A stretch of DNA of 64,000 nucleotides from Streptomyces camponoticapitis. Lineage in GTDB: Bacteria; Actinomycetota; Actinomycetes; Streptomycetales; Streptomycetaceae. Of the stretch, positions 60,945 through 64,000 are shown piece by piece (the first letter of the stretch is position 1; the number at the start of each line of letters is the position of its first letter). The stretch is taken from positions 1 to 64,000 of the forward strand of contig NZ_BMMV01000001.1 in the NCBI RefSeq assembly GCF_014646115.1. Reading direction: 5' to 3'. A program made the translations under genes and the position numbers. The notes under the pieces are model-generated. The model was not told the origin of the DNA. It was given only the letters and a program-made list of their open reading frames with translations, and ran no database searches.

Positions 60945-62246
60945 CTACATGATCTTGACCGGATTCACCACGTCGGCGATGAGCACCAGCAGCGTGAAGC
61001 AGATGAAGATCCCCGCCACGACGTAGGCGACGGGCATGAGCTTCGCCACGTCGAACGGCCCCGGGTCGGGCCTCTTGAAGAGGCGCGCGAGTTTGCTCCG
61101 TACGGACTCCCACAGGGCCCCGGCCATGTGCCCGCCGTCGAGCGGCAGCAACGGCAGCATGTTGAAGAGGAACAGCGAGAGATTGAATCCGGCCAGCAGG
61201 AACAGCATCATCGCGACCTGGTTCTGCGCCGGGACGTCCAGCGTCATCACCTCGCCGCCGATCCGCGCGGCGCCGACGACGCCCACGGGCGAGTCGTCCT
61301 TGCGGTCGCCGTCGGAGAAGGCGGCGCTCCAGAGATCGGGGATCTTCGAGGGCAGCGCGATGATCGACTCGACACCGGTCACGATCATGTCGCCCATGCG
61401 GTCGACGGAGTCGCCGAAGGAGAGCGGGACGATCTCGGTGGCGGCGGCGAAGCCCAGATAGCCGGCGGGAACGTACTTGTCGGGTACGACCTCCCCGTCC
61501 GAGTCCTTCTGCGCCACCATGTTCGTCGCGAGCGTCGCCTGGAGGACCTCCTCCTTTCCGCCGCGTTCGACCGTGATGGTGGCGGGGCCGATCGTCTCGC
61601 GGATGAGGTTGGACAGCACGGACCAGTCCTCGACCCGCTGTCCGTTGAAGGCGACGATCTTGTCGCCCTCCTTGAGACCGGCGGCGCGGGCGGGCGACAC
61701 GGGGTCGCTCGCCGTGCACTTCTCGCGCGCCACGTCCTGGGAGATGACGCACTTCTGAACGCCGGCGACCTCGGTCGTCTGGGTCTGGAAGCCGAAGCTC
61801 ATCGCGACGCCCATGAAGATCACGACGGCGAGGACCAGATTCATGAACGGTCCCGCGAACATCACGATCATGCGCTTCCACGGCTTGCGCGTGTAGAAGA
61901 GCCGGGTCTCGTCGCCCTCCTTCAGTTCCTCGAAGGCCGCCGAACGGGCGTCCTCGATCATGCCGCGCCAGGGTGAGGTGGACCGCGCCTCGACACGCCC
62001 GTCGGCGCCCGGCGGGAACATCCCGATCATTCGGATGTAGCCGCCGAGCGGGATCGCCTTGATCCCGTACTCGGTGTCGCCCCTCTTGCGCGACCAGATG
62101 GTGGGGCCGAAACCGACCATGTACTGCGGCACGCGAATGCCGAAGAACTTGGCCGTCGACAGGTGGCCCAGCTCGTGCCACGCGATGGAGAAGAGCAGCC
62201 CCACGGCGAAGATCACTATGCCGAGGACTGTCAACAGGATCGTCAT
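60945..62246 (-). CDS. rseP: Site-2 intramembrane metalloprotease (M50, RseP type)
   Basis: 433 aa from an ATG that overlaps the dxr stop (ATGA), with GGAGG upstream. The zinc motif HELGH is at residues 24-28 in the first membrane helix; the third ligand motif is LPLDGGH near residue 360. Between them lies a PDZ domain ([18 protein letters not shown]) facing the outside. Such proteases cut membrane-bound anti-sigma factors or signal-peptide remnants. The dxr-rseP-ispG order is common in actinobacteria. Confidence 0.95.
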   Translation of the reverse strand: MTILLTVLGIVIFAVGLLFSIAWHELGHLSTAKFFGIRVPQYMVGFGPTIWSRKRGDTEYGIKAIPLGGYIRMIGMFPPGADGRVEARSTSPWRGMIEDARSAAFEELKEGDETRLFYTRKPWKRMIVMFAGPFMNLVLAVVIFMGVAMSFGFQTQTTEVAGVQKCVISQDVAREKCTASDPVSPARAAGLKEGDKIVAFNGQRVEDWSVLSNLIRETIGPATITVERGGKEEVLQATLATNMVAQKDSDGEVVPDKYVPAGYLGFAAATEIVPLSFGDSVDRMGDMIVTGVESIIALPSKIPDLWSAAFSDGDRKDDSPVGVVGAARIGGEVMTLDVPAQNQVAMMLFLLAGFNLSLFLFNMLPLLPLDGGHMAGALWESVRSKLARLFKRPDPGPFDVAKLMPVAYVVAGIFICFTLLVLIADVVNPVKIM

Positions 62247-63505
62247 GCGCGAGCCTCCGCTGGCTGTTCTTCGCCGAATTTCTCTGCCATTTCGCGGGCC
62301 CGGGCGCGTGCCCAGGTCTCCGCTTCGAGGACGTCCGCCACAGTGAGCGAGGTTCCCTTGGCGGGCCGGCCGTGCTCGGCGACGACGTCCGTGACGGTAT
62401 CCATGATGCCGTTGAACGGCAGCCGTCCCGCCAGAAACGCGTCCACGCACTCCTCGTTGGCGGCATTGAACACTGCCGGAGCCGTACCTCCGAGCGACCC
62501 GACATGCCTGGCGAGTCCCACCGACGGGAAAGCCTCGTTGTCGAGCGGGAAGAACTCCCAGGTCGACGCCGTGGACCAGTCGAAGGCGGGCGCGGCGTCC
62601 GGCACCCGTAGCGGCCAGCCGATGCCCACGGCGATCGGACCGCTCATGTCGGGCGGCGTGGCCTGCGCGAGGGTCGAGCCGTCCGTGAACTCCACCATGG
62701 AGTGGACGTACGACTGGGGGTGCACGACGACCTCGATGCGTTCGAAGGGGATGTCGTACAGGAGATGCGCCTCGATGACCTCCAGCCCCTTGTTGACGAG
62801 GGTCGCGGAGTTGATCGTGATCACGGGGCCCATGGCCCACGTGGGGTGTGCGAGGGCGTCGTCCGGGGTGACGTGGGCCAGTTCGGCTCGCGTACGGCCC
62901 CGGAAGGGACCACCGGAGGCCGTGACGACCAGCTTGCGCACATCGGCCCGGGTGCCCGCCGCGAGGCCCTGGAAGAGCGCGGCGTGCTCGGAGTCGACCG
63001 GGATGATCTGCCCCGGCTTGGCGAGCGCCTTGACCAGCGGGCCGCCGACGATCAGCGACTCCTTGTTGGCGAGGGCGAGCGTGCGGCCGGCTTGGAGGGC
63101 GGCGAGGGTCGGCGCGAGGCCGATGGACCCGGTGATGCCGTTGAGCACCGTGTGGCACGGGGACGCCGCGATGTCGGTGGCGGCGTCCGCCCCGGCCAGG
63201 ATCTCGGGGAGCGGCTCGGAGCCGTACTCAGCACCCAGCGCCTCGCGCAGCGCCGGTACGGCGTCCTCGCGGGCGACGGCGACGGTGCGGACCCGGAGCT
63301 GTCGCGCCTGTTCGGCGAGCAGTCCGATCCGCCCGCCTGCGGCGGACAGCGCGGTGACACGGAAGCGGTCGGGGTTGCGCAGGACCAGGTCGATCGCCTG
63401 CGTGCCGATGGACCCCGTGGAGCCGAGGACGACGATGTCCCGGCGGCCTTCGGACGCGTCGAAGGCGATATGGGGGTCGGCGAGGGGGGCTGGACTGTCG
63501 CTCAT
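62243..63505 (-). CDS. dxr: 1-deoxy-D-xylulose 5-phosphate reductoisomerase
   Basis: 420 aa with the start at ATG 63505 (MSDSPAP); ATG 63514 three codons earlier is also possible. NADPH-dependent second step of the MEP pathway. The NADPH loop [10 protein letters not shown], the metal/substrate motif [11 protein letters not shown] and the flexible-loop Trp region (HPTWAMG) are all present. Overlaps rseP by 4 bases. Confidence 0.96.
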   Translation of the reverse strand: MSDSPAPLADPHIAFDASEGRRDIVVLGSTGSIGTQAIDLVLRNPDRFRVTALSAAGGRIGLLAEQARQLRVRTVAVAREDAVPALREALGAEYGSEPLPEILAGADAATDIAASPCHTVLNGITGSIGLAPTLAALQAGRTLALANKESLIVGGPLVKALAKPGQIIPVDSEHAALFQGLAAGTRADVRKLVVTASGGPFRGRTRAELAHVTPDDALAHPTWAMGPVITINSATLVNKGLEVIEAHLLYDIPFERIEVVVHPQSYVHSMVEFTDGSTLAQATPPDMSGPIAVGIGWPLRVPDAAPAFDWSTASTWEFFPLDNEAFPSVGLARHVGSLGGTAPAVFNAANEECVDAFLAGRLPFNGIMDTVTDVVAEHGRPAKGTSLTVADVLEAETWARARAREMAEKFGEEQPAEARA

Positions 63506-63593
63506 GGGCCCCATTCTTGCCGCATCCGGCCACGGCGCGGACAGCGCGGGGCGAAAACGGGGCGCCGAGTTCTTACGGAGCCGGCCCCGTCCG

Positions 63594-64000
63594 TCAGCCC
63601 TTGGCGCCCGCCTCGAACTTCTTCCACTGCGCCGTGATGACCTCTTCGGGCACCTTCCCGATGTCCTTCGTATCCGTGATGTCGGCCCGGAAGGAGAGGG
63701 TCGTGGTGCCGGAACGTACTACGGTGAGGTACTCGTACAGCTTCAGCGTGCCCCTCACGTCGAGGATCGTGAAGCGGTACGCCTGCGCCTCGTCGCCGTG
63801 GTCGGGCGCCTTGACCGGCTCGACCTTCAGGTACTGCCCCTTGGCGACGGCCCGGTTCTCGACGAAGCCGCCCGCGCACGCCTTGCCCGCCGCACCGAGG
63901 GCCTTCATTACGGAGGCCGCGCCGTCGCCGTTGTAGGAACGGAGCTGTACGGCGACGGTCGTGCCCAGCATCTCCTCGGTGACGTCGACGTTGCGGTGGA
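63594..64000 (-). CDS. Hypothetical protein, 5' part beyond the window edge
   Basis: At least 135 codons remain open to the right edge; an internal ATG at 63971 is probably not the start, since the frame continues upstream as HRNVDVTEE without a stop. The visible part is a soluble alpha/beta region ([37 protein letters not shown]) with a single Cys and a Lys-rich end. It may be the extracellular part of a lipoprotein or membrane protein, but the beginning is missing. It lies 88 bases before dxr on the same strand. Confidence 0.75.
   Translation of the reverse strand, partial: HRNVDVTEEMLGTTVAVQLRSYNGDGAASVMKALGAAGKACAGGFVENRAVAKGQYLKVEPVKAPDHGDEAQAYRFTILDVRGTLKLYEYLTVVRSGTTTLSFRADITDTKDIGKVPEEVITAQWKKFEAGAKG

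Overview
The window is a high-GC actinobacterial chromosome segment. Gene content, codon bias, many GTG/TTG starts and 4-base ATGA/GTGA overlaps point to Streptomyces or a close relative. It looks like core chromosome: I see no insertion sequence, prophage, CRISPR array or tRNA gene.

Left part (1-10705). The left edge carries, on the minus strand, what looks like the promoter and spacer/leader of an rRNA operon whose 16S gene would lie outside the window. Next, all on the minus strand, are rnj (RNase J), dapA and thyX. A PH-domain-like membrane protein lies on the plus strand. It is followed by a minus-strand RNA-processing/lysine run: rpsO, pnp, an M16 peptidase, dapB and a small membrane protein. 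A strong hairpin separates rpsO from pnp.

Type VII secretion (ESX) region (10870-34153). This locus is built from several divergent units: eccD (-) and eccC (+); a 165-aa helical protein, a 758-aa partner and a lipoprotein (+); two WXG100 proteins, a mycosin, a WXG protein with a long Gly/Pro tail and a 146-aa partner (-); a second mycosin and eccB (-); eccE and an ESX-associated protein (+); a DUF397 protein (+); and a 1125-aa Pro/Gln-rich MinD-like ATPase resembling EspI (+). No eccA is present. Together these encode the membrane channel, motor ATPase, proteases, small substrates and several Streptomyces-type accessory proteins.

Transport and NTPase region (34547-45876). A five-gene oligopeptide/dipeptide ABC importer operon has a solute-binding protein anchored by a C-terminal membrane helix, and a possible 84-aa gene lies between its two ATPases. 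It is followed by convergent ribF and by a 1217-aa protein joining a trypsin-like domain, a STAND-type P-loop and a long helical C-terminus.

Translation-factor cluster (46115-53826, minus). The order of transcription is rimP, nusA, ylxR, infB, a DUF503 gene, rbfA, truB. A 540-base hairpin-rich gap separates nusA from ylxR.

Right part (53980-64000). A plus-strand trio encodes a lipoprotein, a DUF4439 ferritin-like protein and a probable APH-fold pseudokinase. It converges on a minus-strand set: a partial gene at the right edge, dxr, the site-2 protease rseP, ispG, two GNAT acetyltransferases and proS. dxr and ispG are steps of the MEP isoprenoid pathway.

All functions are inferred from reading the sequence; no database search was run. 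Recalled family facts are marked as such.
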